A stretch of DNA of 43,244 nt from an uncultured Bacilli bacterium (GTDB lineage: Bacteria; Bacillota_I; Bacilli_A; RF39; UBA660): the NCBI GenBank assembly GCA_947628905.1, contig CANRBQ010000005.1:1-43244 (forward strand), given 5' to 3'. The notes below the pieces were generated by a model. The model had not been told where the DNA came from. It did not search any database and worked only from the letters and a program-made list of their open reading frames with translations. Positions 35,752 to 43,244 of this stretch are shown here, in pieces; position 1 is the first letter of the stretch; every line of letters begins with the position of its first letter. The position numbers and the translations under genes are program-made.

Positions 35752-37458
35752 TGTTGTTCCTTTATTTGCACCACTTGGATCTTGAAATTCTATCTTTGTA
35801 TCAGCCTTTAAATTTATTACTGGGCGCACACCATACGCGTCATCCACGTTGTAGTTGCTGAGGGTGCCATCGTTTCCCACAAAGAACACGTCAGCAGTGC
35901 TGCCGTTAAAGTGATACGGAGACATGGTCCAATAGTTTTGATTTGTATATAGCCAGTAACCATTGTTGCTGTGATACATAAAACCTCCTCCAAATACTAC
36001 CTCATCACTTGTTATTAACCCTACTGGCACACTAAGTTTACCATTGCCTTCTACTTTCCCATTTTTTCCATCTGTTCCTCCTGGTGTAGCACTTGGCCCT
36101 GTAAACAAATCCCTTTTTTGGGCTGTGGCATCTTTACCACACTTTAATGTTGGCTTTTGCTCTTTAGCAACAATTGTAGTATCAGCTTCCAGTAATCTAT
36201 CATATGGAGCATATGTTGTTTGCACTTGATTATATCCTCCAGTAGGTCCTAAATAACTTCCGTGATTTCCAGCAGATAAACCTCTATCATTACAAAATCC
36301 CGTATTTATATCTATTTTTGAGCTTAAACTACCTAAAGTAGTCTTTTTATACCATGTTTCTAATTCTGTCATTATTGTACTTTTTGCATTATTTTTGTGT
36401 GTGTCATCATATTTGGTTTGACCCGTTGAACCATACATGAATCCTACATATGTATTATCACCAGAATCTGCATTATATTGTTGATTTATTCCAGGACTAT
36501 ACACATCACTATAGTTTGTAGCTATTTGGGTTCCAGTTCCTGTTGTGGATGCTGAACTTCCTTTTCCAGAATATATTAATCTGATTGTGCCATTGCCATT
36601 TACTCGGATAATTCTCCACCATAAGTCTTCTCCATCTTCTTGACCAAATTTTACCCAGTTATTTTGAACAAATCCTCTAAATACATAACTTGTTCCAAAA
36701 TCATCTTCGGCAGAAAATACTCCATTTTGAGCCATATTGTTTTTATGATATGTTGATAATGAATAACAATCTTCATCTTTTTCTCCATTACAACTTGGGC
36801 CTGTTATTGCTCCAACTGGTCCTTGTGAACTTAATTCTAATTTTGCTAGAGTTTCTTCTGATGGTTCTTTTGGATCTACTTCCTCTGCAAATTCAACATT
36901 GACTTTAGCACTGAATGATTTTTTGGCATTATGATTTTGATCTGCTCCTGTGTCTTCAAAGGTTATTTTAATGGTGTAGTGATATGTTACTTCTTCTTGA
37001 ACATCTTTTTTTATTACTTTAACTAGTCTTACTTTACCTTGTTTACCTGTTAAATCATTATCTTCAGGAGTTATATCTTCTCCATCTTCTTCAACTCTAT
37101 AACTTAATTCTTTAGCATTAATTATACATTTATTGGTTGCTGTTTGTTCTGTACACTTTTCAAAATTATTAGATTCTATATCTAAATATATGTTATATAT
37201 TGCTTCTTTATTTAGTTCATCACTTCCAGGAGTTATTTTTACATCTATTTCTTTAGTTAAAGAATTTCCTGGTAAGAGTGTACCATTTATATTATTATCT
37301 TTGGCATCATAAACTACTTTTATTAATTCAGCAGTTTCAGCATTACCTGTTGAACCATTGCCTGTTACTTTTGCTCCTAGAAGAAAATACGCGAAAGATA
37401 CCCCTACTACTACAACTAATAAAGTAAATATAGTAATTAATAATTTTTGTTTTTTCAT
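35728..37458 (-). CDS. Surface protein with variable C-terminal lectin-like domain (paralogue B)
   Basis: A 576-residue protein. A basic start and hydrophobic helix (LLITIFTLLVVVVGVSFAYF) anchor or export it; a beta-sandwich-like domain follows (about 35-195, with two Cys), then a short linker (DPKEPSEETLAKLE) and the conserved C-terminal part shared with paralogue A: GVFSAEDDFGTSYVFRGF, LWWRIIRVNGNGTIRLIYSG, GFCNDRG, LKCGKD, LFTGPSAT, LITSDEVVFGGGF, YWTMSP, GVRPVINL. Residues 515-542 are the variable cassette. No LPXTG motif is seen at the end. The different N-terminal domain from paralogue A shows that the C-terminal part moves as a module. Its promoter overlaps an inverted repeat. Confidence 0.8.
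   Translation of the reverse strand: MKKQKLLITIFTLLVVVVGVSFAYFLLGAKVTGNGSTGNAETAELIKVVYDAKDNNINGTLLPGNSLTKEIDVKITPGSDELNKEAIYNIYLDIESNNFEKCTEQTATNKCIINAKELSYRVEEDGEDITPEDNDLTGKQGKVRLVKVIKKDVQEEVTYHYTIKITFEDTGADQNHNAKKSFSAKVNVEFAEEVDPKEPSEETLAKLELSSQGPVGAITGPSCNGEKDEDCYSLSTYHKNNMAQNGVFSAEDDFGTSYVFRGFVQNNWVKFGQEDGEDLWWRIIRVNGNGTIRLIYSGKGSSASTTGTGTQIATNYSDVYSPGINQQYNADSGDNTYVGFMYGSTGQTKYDDTHKNNAKSTIMTELETWYKKTTLGSLSSKIDINTGFCNDRGLSAGNHGSYLGPTGGYNQVQTTYAPYDRLLEADTTIVAKEQKPTLKCGKDATAQKRDLFTGPSATPGGTDGKNGKVEGNGKLSVPVGLITSDEVVFGGGFMYHSNNGYWLYTNQNYWTMSPYHFNGSTADVFFVGNDGTLSNYNVDDAYGVRPVINLKADTKIEFQDPSGANKGTTSNPYIVK
35833..35916 (-). other. Variable cassette of surface paralogue B
   Basis: These 84 bases (residues 515-542) are 50% GC, and 15 of 28 codons end in C (AAC, AGC, GGC, GAC, TAC and others). 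The position matches the cassette of paralogue A, between YWTMSP and GVRPVIN, but the residues mostly differ. Confidence 0.6.
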
Positions 37459-37504
37459 TATAAACCTTCCTTTACTTAATATATTTTAAATCTTTTTTAA
37501 ATAT

Positions 37505-37533
37505 ATTTCATTAAGTTCGACAAAAGATGTCAA
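37505..37533 (-). promoter_or_regulatory. Promoter of surface paralogue B
   Basis: TTGACA (37528-37533) with TGAAAT (37505-37510) 17 bases away on the minus strand, upstream of the start at 37458. The -35 box forms part of the inverted repeat at 37524-37555. Confidence 0.5.
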
Positions 37534-37555
37534 AACTTATTTTATATGACATCTT
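37524..37555. promoter_or_regulatory. Inverted repeat at the promoter of paralogue B
   Basis: AAGATGTCA (37524-37532), 14 bases, TGACATCTT (37547-37555). It overlaps the -35 box, so a dimeric protein bound here could block or recruit polymerase. No regulator gene is adjacent, unlike the other two surface loci. Confidence 0.5.
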
Positions 37556-37630
37556 GTATTGCTCTATGTTATATTTCTAATATACATTATTATATAAAAT
37601 TTTTCAATATATTTTAGTAAATTTTTGTTT

Positions 37631-37668
37631 AAAAAAAGAACTATTTTAAATTACTTATTGTAGCTCTT
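37631..37668 (-). terminator. Terminator of the ackA-nrnA transcript
   Basis: AAGAACTA (37636-37643) and TAGCTCTT (37661-37668) form an 8-bp stem with one G-U pair around the stop codon, followed on the minus strand by a T run. Confidence 0.6.
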
Positions 37669-38627
37669 TTATATTCTTCACAGGCATTATCTAAATCTTT
37701 AATAAAATTATTAATATCTTCTTTGTTAGTTATTTTAGCACCACTGGCGTATTTATGTCCTCCCCCATTATATTTAGATGCGATAGTATTAATTATAGGA
37801 CCATGAGAACGAATACTTACTTTATATATTTTATTTTTAGGATCTTCACTAATAAAAGTCCAAACTAAGACTTCTCTTATAAAATTAAAATTATTAATTA
37901 AATTAGATGGTGTTGCTAAATCAACATTATATTCTTTTAATTTTTCTTGAGGAATAATTAAATAACCTAAACCATTTTCAGTTACTTCCATATTACTAGC
38001 TAAATAACCTTGAAATCTAACTTCATTTAAACTACGATCATACAAATAATTATATAAAGTTGGAAAATTAATTTTACTTTTATTTATTAATTCTTCCACA
38101 ATTTTAAAGGTTTTAGAAGTAGTATAAGGAAGTAAAAAACGATCACTATCGGATACTATACCTAAATATAAATTACCAGCAATAATAGTATCTAATTTTA
38201 AGGGAGAATGCAGAATTAAATCAGCGACCATTTGACAAGTAGAACATGATGTTTCATCTGTCCAATCAACATTTCCTTTAATATCTTCGGCAGGATGATG
38301 ATCAATTTTTAATATTTCTTTATATTTTAAATTATCGATGCCATCTACTCTTTGTAAATTGGGAACATCTAATACTATTAATAAAGAATTTTTAAATTTA
38401 TCGGGTTCAATTTTATCTAAAATACCATAATATTTAAATTTAGAAACACCTAAACCTATAGCAACACACTCTTTATTAGGAAATGTTAATTTTATAGAAT
38501 CTCTTAGAGCTATTTCACTGGCAATAGCATCAGGATCAGGACCTACATGTCTTGCTATAACTATTTTATTATATTCTTTAATTTTACGATATATTTTACG
38601 AATAATAGAATTATTAATAGGAACCAC
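37641..38627 (-). CDS. nrnA: DHH-family phosphoesterase, NrnA-like (nanoRNase / pAp phosphatase)
   Basis: A 328-residue protein of the DHH/DHHA1 family that degrades 2-5 nt RNAs and dephosphorylates pAp. The manganese ligands are in ARHVGPDPDAIAS (His27, Asp31, Asp33), VLDVPN (Asp86) and KIDHHPAED (Asp108-His109-His110); the DHHA1 domain ends with NGGGHKYASGAKI near 290. The start is uncertain: a GTG abuts the ackA stop codon and lacks a ribosome site, while GGTGG lies before a downstream ATT codon. It is cotranscribed with ackA. Degradation of c-di-AMP products (GdpP-like) is possible, but no PAS or GGDEF domain is present. Confidence 0.88.
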   Translation of the reverse strand: MVPINNSIIRKIYRKIKEYNKIVIARHVGPDPDAIASEIALRDSIKLTFPNKECVAIGLGVSKFKYYGILDKIEPDKFKNSLLIVLDVPNLQRVDGIDNLKYKEILKIDHHPAEDIKGNVDWTDETSCSTCQMVADLILHSPLKLDTIIAGNLYLGIVSDSDRFLLPYTTSKTFKIVEELINKSKINFPTLYNYLYDRSLNEVRFQGYLASNMEVTENGLGYLIIPQEKLKEYNVDLATPSNLINNFNFIREVLVWTFISEDPKNKIYKVSIRSHGPIINTIASKYNGGGHKYASGAKITNKEDINNFIKDLDNACEEYKRATISNLK

Positions 38628-39824
38628 CTACTTAATAAGATTATACGTATCTAGGGCTATCATTAGTTCTTCATTAGTTGGGATAACATATACGGGAACT
38701 TGAGATTCAGAAGTAGATATTATACCCTCATGAATATCTAAATAACTAGCTATACTCATATTTTTGGCATGGTCTATATTAATTCCTAAACAAGCTAATT
38801 TAGAGACAACTTCGGCTCTAAATTCACGAGCATTTTCGCCAAGTCCGGCTGTGAATACTAAAGCATCAACTTTACCTTCAAGTAAAACATAGTATCTTGC
38901 TATATAATCAACAACTCTTTTAACATACATATTATTAGCAAGACTAGCTTTAGGATTTCCTTCTTTCATCGCTGTTTCAATATCACGATGATCACTTAAA
39001 TTACCAGTTATACCTAAAAGACCACTTTCTTTATTTAAAATAGTATCTATTTCTGTTAATGATTTACCAGTTTTTTCCATATAATATGGGATAATAGAAT
39101 AATCAATATCACCACATCTAGTACCCATGATTAAACCAGCATTAGGAGTAAATCCCATCGTTGTATTTATGCTTTTAGAATCTTTAATACAACAAATAGA
39201 ACCACCACTTCCAACATGACAACTAATAATATTAATATTTTCTTTATTAAGTTTTTCTTGCATTACTTTCGTAATATATTTATGACTAGTACCATGGAAA
39301 CCATATTTTCTTATTTGATAATCTTGATACCAACTATATGGTACAGCATATAAATACTCTTCTTCACTCATAGTTTGATGAAAAGCAGTATCAAAAACAC
39401 CAACCATGGGAACATTTGGTAAAGCCTCTTTAAAAGCTTTTACCCCTAAAATATTAGCAGGATTATGAAGAGGTGCTAAACTAGATAATTCTTCAACAGT
39501 TTTAATTACTTCATCATCAATTATAACACTTTTAGAATATTTATCTCCCCCATGAACTAAACGATGCCCTACACCATCTATTTCATCTAAAGATTTAATT
39601 ATGTTATTTTCTAATAATTCTTTAATTAATAAATCAATAGCTACTTTATGATCTTTCATTTCAGCTTCTTTTTTAATTTTTTCACCATTAATTTTTATAC
39701 TATAAATTCCCCCATTTATTCCTATTTTTTCAAAATAACCACTTATTAGTTCTTTTTCTTCTGGTAAACTTATTAAATTAAATTTTAAAGAAGAAGAACC
39801 AGCATTTACAGTTAATATTTTCAT
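38628..39824 (-). CDS. ackA: Acetate kinase
   Basis: AckA converts acetyl phosphate and ADP to acetate and ATP, the energy-yielding step of fermentation. The 398-residue protein has LTVNAGSSSLKFN at the start, RLVHGGDKYS, VFDTAFHQTM, YGFHGTSHKY, HVGSGGSICCIKDSKSINTT and FTAGLGENA. I place the start at 39824 because AGGAG is eight bases upstream; the frame is open three codons earlier at a GTG that abuts that site. No pta gene is visible nearby. Confidence 0.97.
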   Translation of the reverse strand: MKILTVNAGSSSLKFNLISLPEEKELISGYFEKIGINGGIYSIKINGEKIKKEAEMKDHKVAIDLLIKELLENNIIKSLDEIDGVGHRLVHGGDKYSKSVIIDDEVIKTVEELSSLAPLHNPANILGVKAFKEALPNVPMVGVFDTAFHQTMSEEEYLYAVPYSWYQDYQIRKYGFHGTSHKYITKVMQEKLNKENINIISCHVGSGGSICCIKDSKSINTTMGFTPNAGLIMGTRCGDIDYSIIPYYMEKTGKSLTEIDTILNKESGLLGITGNLSDHRDIETAMKEGNPKASLANNMYVKRVVDYIARYYVLLEGKVDALVFTAGLGENAREFRAEVVSKLACLGINIDHAKNMSIASYLDIHEGIISTSESQVPVYVIPTNEELMIALDTYNLIK

Positions 39825-39852
39825 GTTAATCACTCCTTAGATTTAATTATAC

Positions 39853-39882
39853 AAAAAAAAGAATAATTTTGCTATCCTTTTT
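39853..39882 (-). terminator. Possible terminator of the small repeat protein gene
   Basis: AAAAAGAATA (39856-39865) and TATCCTTTTT (39873-39882) form a 10-bp stem with one G-U pair and a 7-base loop. It is AT-rich, so strength is uncertain. TATAAT for ackA (39846-39851) follows it on the minus strand. Confidence 0.45.
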
Positions 39883-39888
39883 AAGTTA

Positions 39889-40389
39889 TTAATCAATTAT
39901 TTTTTGCCATTTAGCAATTAATATCATATCTTTATTTACTTTTAATTCTTTTAATTCTTTATTTTGATATAACCAATATAAAAATTTATAACCTTCTTTA
40001 GTAGGTATAGGTAAATTATCTAAAGTTGTTCCTTCTTCTAAAGTAATATCATCTATTTTAGAACCTTCAATAGAATCAAAAGAAATAGTATATTTTTTAG
40101 CTTCCATGAGTTTCCATTTAGCTTCCAGATTATAATCTTTTTTTATTTTAGTTGTTAAATCAAATGGTTCATCATCTAAATACCAACCAACAAATTCATA
40201 ATTTTTTTTACTAGGAGATGGTAATTTATCAATAGTAGTATTTTCTTTAACTAAAATACTATTTACAATACTTCCTCCATTAGAATTAAATCTAATTTTA
40301 TATTTTTTAGCATCTAATATTTTAGAACTAGTAAAAACAAGAACTAAAAACATAATTATTAATACAAAACCAAAGAGAAATCTTTTCAT
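39889..40389 (-). CDS. Small surface protein with two InlB B-type (Flg_new) repeats
   Basis: A 166-residue protein with a hydrophobic N-terminal segment (LFGFVLIIMFLVLVFTSS), probably an uncleaved anchor or signal peptide. Two repeats of about 65 residues follow, each of the Listeria-Bacteroides (InlB B-repeat, beta-grasp) type: YKIRFNSNGGSIVNS...YEFVGWYLDDEPFD...EAKW, then YTISFDSIEGSKIDD...YKFLYWLYQN...AKW. Such repeats usually act as spacers or adhesion parts of surface proteins; here they make up the whole protein. The ribosome binding site is weak. It lies upstream of ackA. Confidence 0.8.
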   Translation of the reverse strand: MKRFLFGFVLIIMFLVLVFTSSKILDAKKYKIRFNSNGGSIVNSILVKENTTIDKLPSPSKKNYEFVGWYLDDEPFDLTTKIKKDYNLEAKWKLMEAKKYTISFDSIEGSKIDDITLEEGTTLDNLPIPTKEGYKFLYWLYQNKELKELKVNKDMILIAKWQKIID

Positions 40390-40437
40390 AATATCACATT
40401 TATAGTTTTAATTAATTTAATTAATTTATGCAATTAA

Positions 40438-41679
40438 TTATAAATCTAAACTATTTTTATTTAAAAGAAATTCTTGTAAACCTATAACTAATATACCCTC
40501 TTCGGTTATCCAATGATTTATATTATCTTTAACAACAATAATTTTTTTAAAATTATCATCAATATTTAATAATGACTGTTCTTCTTGTAAAGTTTTTTCT
40601 CTTGTTTCTAAATTTAAAGCAACTTGGATATAATATCTTTTGTATGATTCATTACAGACAAAATCTACTTCTAATTGTTTTCTGACATTATTTTTTCTGG
40701 TTTTTACGACTCCAACATCAACATAGTAACCGCGGGTTAATAATTCATTATATATAATATTTTCCATGATGTGATTTTCTTCTACTTGTCTAAAATTAAC
40801 GCGAGCATTACGAAGCCCTATATCAGCAAAATAATATTTAGAGGGAGTAGTTATATATTTTTTACCTTTTACATCATATCTTTCTACTTTTTCAATCATA
40901 AAAGCATCTAATAAATTATTTAAATAAGAATTTATAGTATTAATAGAAACATCTTTAATACTGCTGCTGGTAAAAGTGTCGGATATTTTTTTGGGGTTAG
41001 TTAAAGAACCAATGGAAGAAGCAAGAATATTAATAAGAGAATCTAAAACATCAGTACGAACAATATTATTTCTTTCAATGATATCTTTTAAATAAGTTGT
41101 ATTAAATAAAGATATAAGATAATTTCTTTTTTGTTCATCACTTTTTTGATTTAATATTAATGGTAAGCCTCCATAAGTTATATAAGATTTCCAAGCTTCT
41201 TCTTTGGTGCCATCATAAGCACTTATATATTCACTAAAAGTTAAAGGATAGATTCTAATTTCATCTCCACGTCCACGAAATTCGGTAATTATATCGCTAG
41301 ATAAAAATTTAGAATTACTACCTGTTACATATACATCTAAATTAGGAATTTTTAAAAAGCCATTTAAAACTGATTCAAAATCTTCAACTTTTTGAATTTC
41401 ATCAAGTAATATATAATATGTATCATTATCTTTAATACTGTTTCTTATATAATTATCTAAATAATCGGGATCTAAAAATTGTTTGTTTTTACGTAAATCT
41501 AAATCAATTTTAATTATATGATCTTTTTTAACTCCTTCATTTAATAAATAATTTTTGTATATTGGATCTAATAAATATGATTTACCACTTCTTCTTATCC
41601 CTGTAATTATTTTAATTAAATTATTTTCTTTTCTATTTATTAGTTTGTTTAAATATAAATCTCTTTTTATTTCTTTCAT
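40438..41679 (-). CDS. ATPase (AAA_14) with DUF4143 domain, copy 1
   Basis: A 413-residue protein: a P-loop ATPase N-terminal half (ITGIRRSGKSYLL near residue 25, Walker B YILLDEIQKVEDFE, sensor VYVTGSNSKFLSS) and a C-terminal DUF4143 part containing a winged-helix region and a PD-(D/E)XK-like end (LEVDFVCNESYKRYYIQVAL). The whole family is common and often multicopy in gut bacteria; its function is not established, though a link to stress or defence against mobile DNA has been suggested for related folds. The start is set by GGAGA before the ATG at 41679; the frame is open 19 codons further up. The paralogue at 41781 lies upstream. Confidence 0.85.
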   Translation of the reverse strand: MKEIKRDLYLNKLINRKENNLIKIITGIRRSGKSYLLDPIYKNYLLNEGVKKDHIIKIDLDLRKNKQFLDPDYLDNYIRNSIKDNDTYYILLDEIQKVEDFESVLNGFLKIPNLDVYVTGSNSKFLSSDIITEFRGRGDEIRIYPLTFSEYISAYDGTKEEAWKSYITYGGLPLILNQKSDEQKRNYLISLFNTTYLKDIIERNNIVRTDVLDSLINILASSIGSLTNPKKISDTFTSSSIKDVSINTINSYLNNLLDAFMIEKVERYDVKGKKYITTPSKYYFADIGLRNARVNFRQVEENHIMENIIYNELLTRGYYVDVGVVKTRKNNVRKQLEVDFVCNESYKRYYIQVALNLETREKTLQEEQSLLNIDDNFKKIIVVKDNINHWITEEGILVIGLQEFLLNKNSLDL

Positions 41680-41742
41680 ATTATCTCCCATTGAAAATTT
41701 TTGGCATTTCTGCCACTTTTTTTCAGTCATTAACAATATAAG

Positions 41743-41776
41743 AAATAATGGTAAAGTTACTATTCTACCATTATTT
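41743..41776. repeat. Inverted repeat between the two DUF4143 genes
   Basis: AAATAATGGTA (41743-41753) and TACCATTATTT (41766-41776) are perfect 11-base arms with a 12-base centre. It may be a weak terminator for the upstream copy, but no T run follows on the minus strand. Confidence 0.45.
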
Positions 41777-41780
41777 TTAA

Positions 41781-42977
41781 CTATTTTTCTAATAACCAGT
41801 CTATAATATTTTTATGAATTATACCATTTTGGGAATAGTCTAATTTATCAGTTGATATAACATATTTGGGGTAATTATCTGGAATATTATTATATACACC
41901 AAATTCTCTTTCTTCTGTTTCTTTATTAGAAAGTTCAAATGCAACTTGGTAATATTCTTTTTGATTGTGTTTTGTGGCAATAAAATCTATTTCTTTACCA
42001 TTATTATTTCCAACACTTACATTATATCCCCTAAAAATAAGTTCATTAAAGACTATATTTTCTAAATAAGCTCCATATTGAGTTTTTTTGTTGACATTTA
42101 ATATTTGACCTAAACCTAAATCGGTTAAATAATATTTATCTTTTCGTGATAGTATTCTTTTCCCTCTAATATCATAAGTAGAAATTTTAGACATTAATAG
42201 AGCTTCTAAAGCATAATCTAAACATTCATAAATTGTTTTAGTAGAAACAGGAATTTTTTCTCTTTCAAATACACTCATCATATTAGTTGGAGAAAAAGTT
42301 TGATTAAGATTTGTTACTAAATATTCCATAGTTCTTTCAAATAATGTTATATTTTTTATAGAGTTTCTTTTTACAATGTCTTTTAATACTATTGAATCAA
42401 AGACATCTTTTAAATAAGTTTGCATGCCTTCTATGCTTTTAAATTCGAATCTTTGAGGCATTCCTCCCCAGAGTAAGTAATCATTAAATGCTTCTTCGAT
42501 TGCACTTCTTTCTTTTATTTTTTTATATTCTACAACTTCTTTAAAACTAAATGGAGCAATTTTAAAAGTTACATATCTTCCTGATAAAAGTGTAGCTAAT
42601 TCAGAAGATAAAATTTTAGAATTAGAGCCAGTTATAAATATTGAAACATTTAAGGTTGATTTAAAAGAATTAATAGCCCTTTCCCATTCTTCAACCATTT
42701 GGACTTCATCAAATAACATAAAATATTTTTCTTGATCTTTAATTTTATCTTTAATATAAGTATTTAAATCTAAATAATTTTTTATAAAAGAAAATTCTAC
42801 ATCTTCAAAATTAATGTAAATAATATGATTAACATCAATATTGTTTTCTTTTAATTCTTCAATTATTTGTAATAATAATGTAGATTTACCACATCTTCTT
42901 ATTCCTGTAATAATCTTAATTATATCAATATTATAGAATTCGCGAATTTTAGATAAATAAGCTTCTCTTTTTATCAT
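41781..42977 (-). CDS. ATPase (AAA_14) with DUF4143 domain, copy 2
   Basis: A 398-residue paralogue of the neighbouring copy. Walker A is GIRRCGKS (25-32), Walker B is YFMLFDEVQMVEEWE, the sensor region is IFITGSNSKILSSELATLLS, and arginine finger-like GGMPQRFE follows. The C-terminal end GKEIDFIATKHNQKEYYQVA matches a PD-(D/E)XK core (Asp, Glu-x-Q-like Gln). The two copies are clearly related but far from identical, so the duplication is not recent. Same strand, about 100 bp apart, each with its own start region. Confidence 0.87.
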   Translation of the reverse strand: MIKREAYLSKIREFYNIDIIKIITGIRRCGKSTLLLQIIEELKENNIDVNHIIYINFEDVEFSFIKNYLDLNTYIKDKIKDQEKYFMLFDEVQMVEEWERAINSFKSTLNVSIFITGSNSKILSSELATLLSGRYVTFKIAPFSFKEVVEYKKIKERSAIEEAFNDYLLWGGMPQRFEFKSIEGMQTYLKDVFDSIVLKDIVKRNSIKNITLFERTMEYLVTNLNQTFSPTNMMSVFEREKIPVSTKTIYECLDYALEALLMSKISTYDIRGKRILSRKDKYYLTDLGLGQILNVNKKTQYGAYLENIVFNELIFRGYNVSVGNNNGKEIDFIATKHNQKEYYQVAFELSNKETEEREFGVYNNIPDNYPKYVISTDKLDYSQNGIIHKNIIDWLLEK

Positions 42978-43012
42978 TTTTTATCACCAAATTTATTATA
43001 TAATTAAATTAG

Positions 43013-43077
43013 AAAAAAGCCAATATATTTTCTTGTAGGAAAATATAAGTATAAATATAGCTTTATGTTTTCCTGGC
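43013..43077 (-). terminator. Terminator-like fold after the SEDS gene tail
   Basis: On the minus strand GCCAGGAAAA (43077-43068) pairs partly with TTTTCC (43043-43038) and, after a 15-base bulge, TGGC (43022-43019), followed by six T. It lies directly after the stop codon region at 43083. Confidence 0.5.
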
Positions 43078-43082
43078 ATTTT

Positions 43083-43244
43083 TTATTTTTTAGAGATATT
43101 TAAGACTATTCCAACACTTAACATAGATACTAAAAGAGAAGAACCTCCATAAGAAAAGAATGGTAAAGTAACTCCCTTTGCCCTTTTAGAGTTATAAAAA
43201 AATATAGGGTTGCCTGTACTTTTGTTATAACCCTTAGGACAAAA
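43083..43244 (-). pseudogene. C-terminal fragment of a SEDS (FtsW/RodA/SpoVE) protein with abnormal upstream sequence
   Basis: The last 30 residues, [20 protein letters not shown] then [10 protein letters not shown], are the final periplasmic loop and helix of a SEDS peptidoglycan glycosyltransferase (FtsW, RodA or SpoVE). The residues just before, [20 protein letters not shown], are polar and do not look like the helix and PVTG-type turn that normally precede GVTLPF. The frame is open to the window edge. Either an insertion or recombination has disrupted the gene, or this is an assembly join. The gene cannot be named further from 53 codons. Confidence 0.6.

Overview
This is a very AT-rich stretch (many genes sit near 20-30% GC by eye) from a low-GC Gram-positive bacterium of the Bacilli type. 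Genes end with TAA, TAG and at least one clear TGA stop (the surface protein ending at 14309), so the standard bacterial code is used and not the Mycoplasma code. A cell wall is implied by a NodB-type polysaccharide deacetylase and an FtsW/RodA/SpoVE-type tail. A homologue of the spore-coat morphogenetic protein CotE suggests a spore-forming lineage or one descended from it. An uncultured gut Bacilli lineage is my inference; the sequence does not prove it. Almost everything lies on the minus strand.

Layout. 1-500: start of a surface protein with a strong promoter, facing a divergent XRE regulator. 526-7037: an SDR oxidoreductase, then a compact housekeeping run read right to left (ruvA, ruvB, folD, glyA, tmk, queA). 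7040-12471: hisS, tRNA-Arg(CCG), a hemolysin III-like protein, rseP, cdsA, the rpsP-khpA operon and cotE. 12574-16375: a HIT protein, an array of sigma-region-4-like modules, a large surface protein with a GC-rich variable C-terminal cassette, a second XRE regulator and a 51-residue peptide. 16395-22355: recD2, mtaB, two unknown genes and a third surface paralogue. 22443-28899: the HrcA/CIRCE heat-shock operon hrcA-grpE-dnaK-pepF-dnaJ. 28905-34094: small unknown genes, a polysaccharide deacetylase and an ABC exporter pair. 34182-37458: an Rpn-like nuclease with five 26-residue repeats and another surface protein with a variable cassette. 37641-43244: nrnA, ackA, a small repeat protein, two ATPase/DUF4143 proteins and the end of a SEDS-type gene that is abnormal at the window edge.

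The most unusual thing here is the surface protein family (1-118 partial, 14309-15826, 21105-22349, 35728-37458). The two large members are nearly identical in DNA just upstream of a C-terminal segment of 84-90 bp. That segment itself is about 50% GC, rich in codons ending in C, and only about half identical between the two. Conserved DNA follows it, encoding GVRPVIN. This recalls the variable repeats of diversity-generating retroelements, whose targets also end in C-type-lectin-like domains. No reverse transcriptase or template repeat is visible in this window, so this is a hypothesis. Two of the four family members face a small XRE-type regulator, with inverted or direct repeats in the shared intergenic region, which suggests switchable expression of variable surface proteins.
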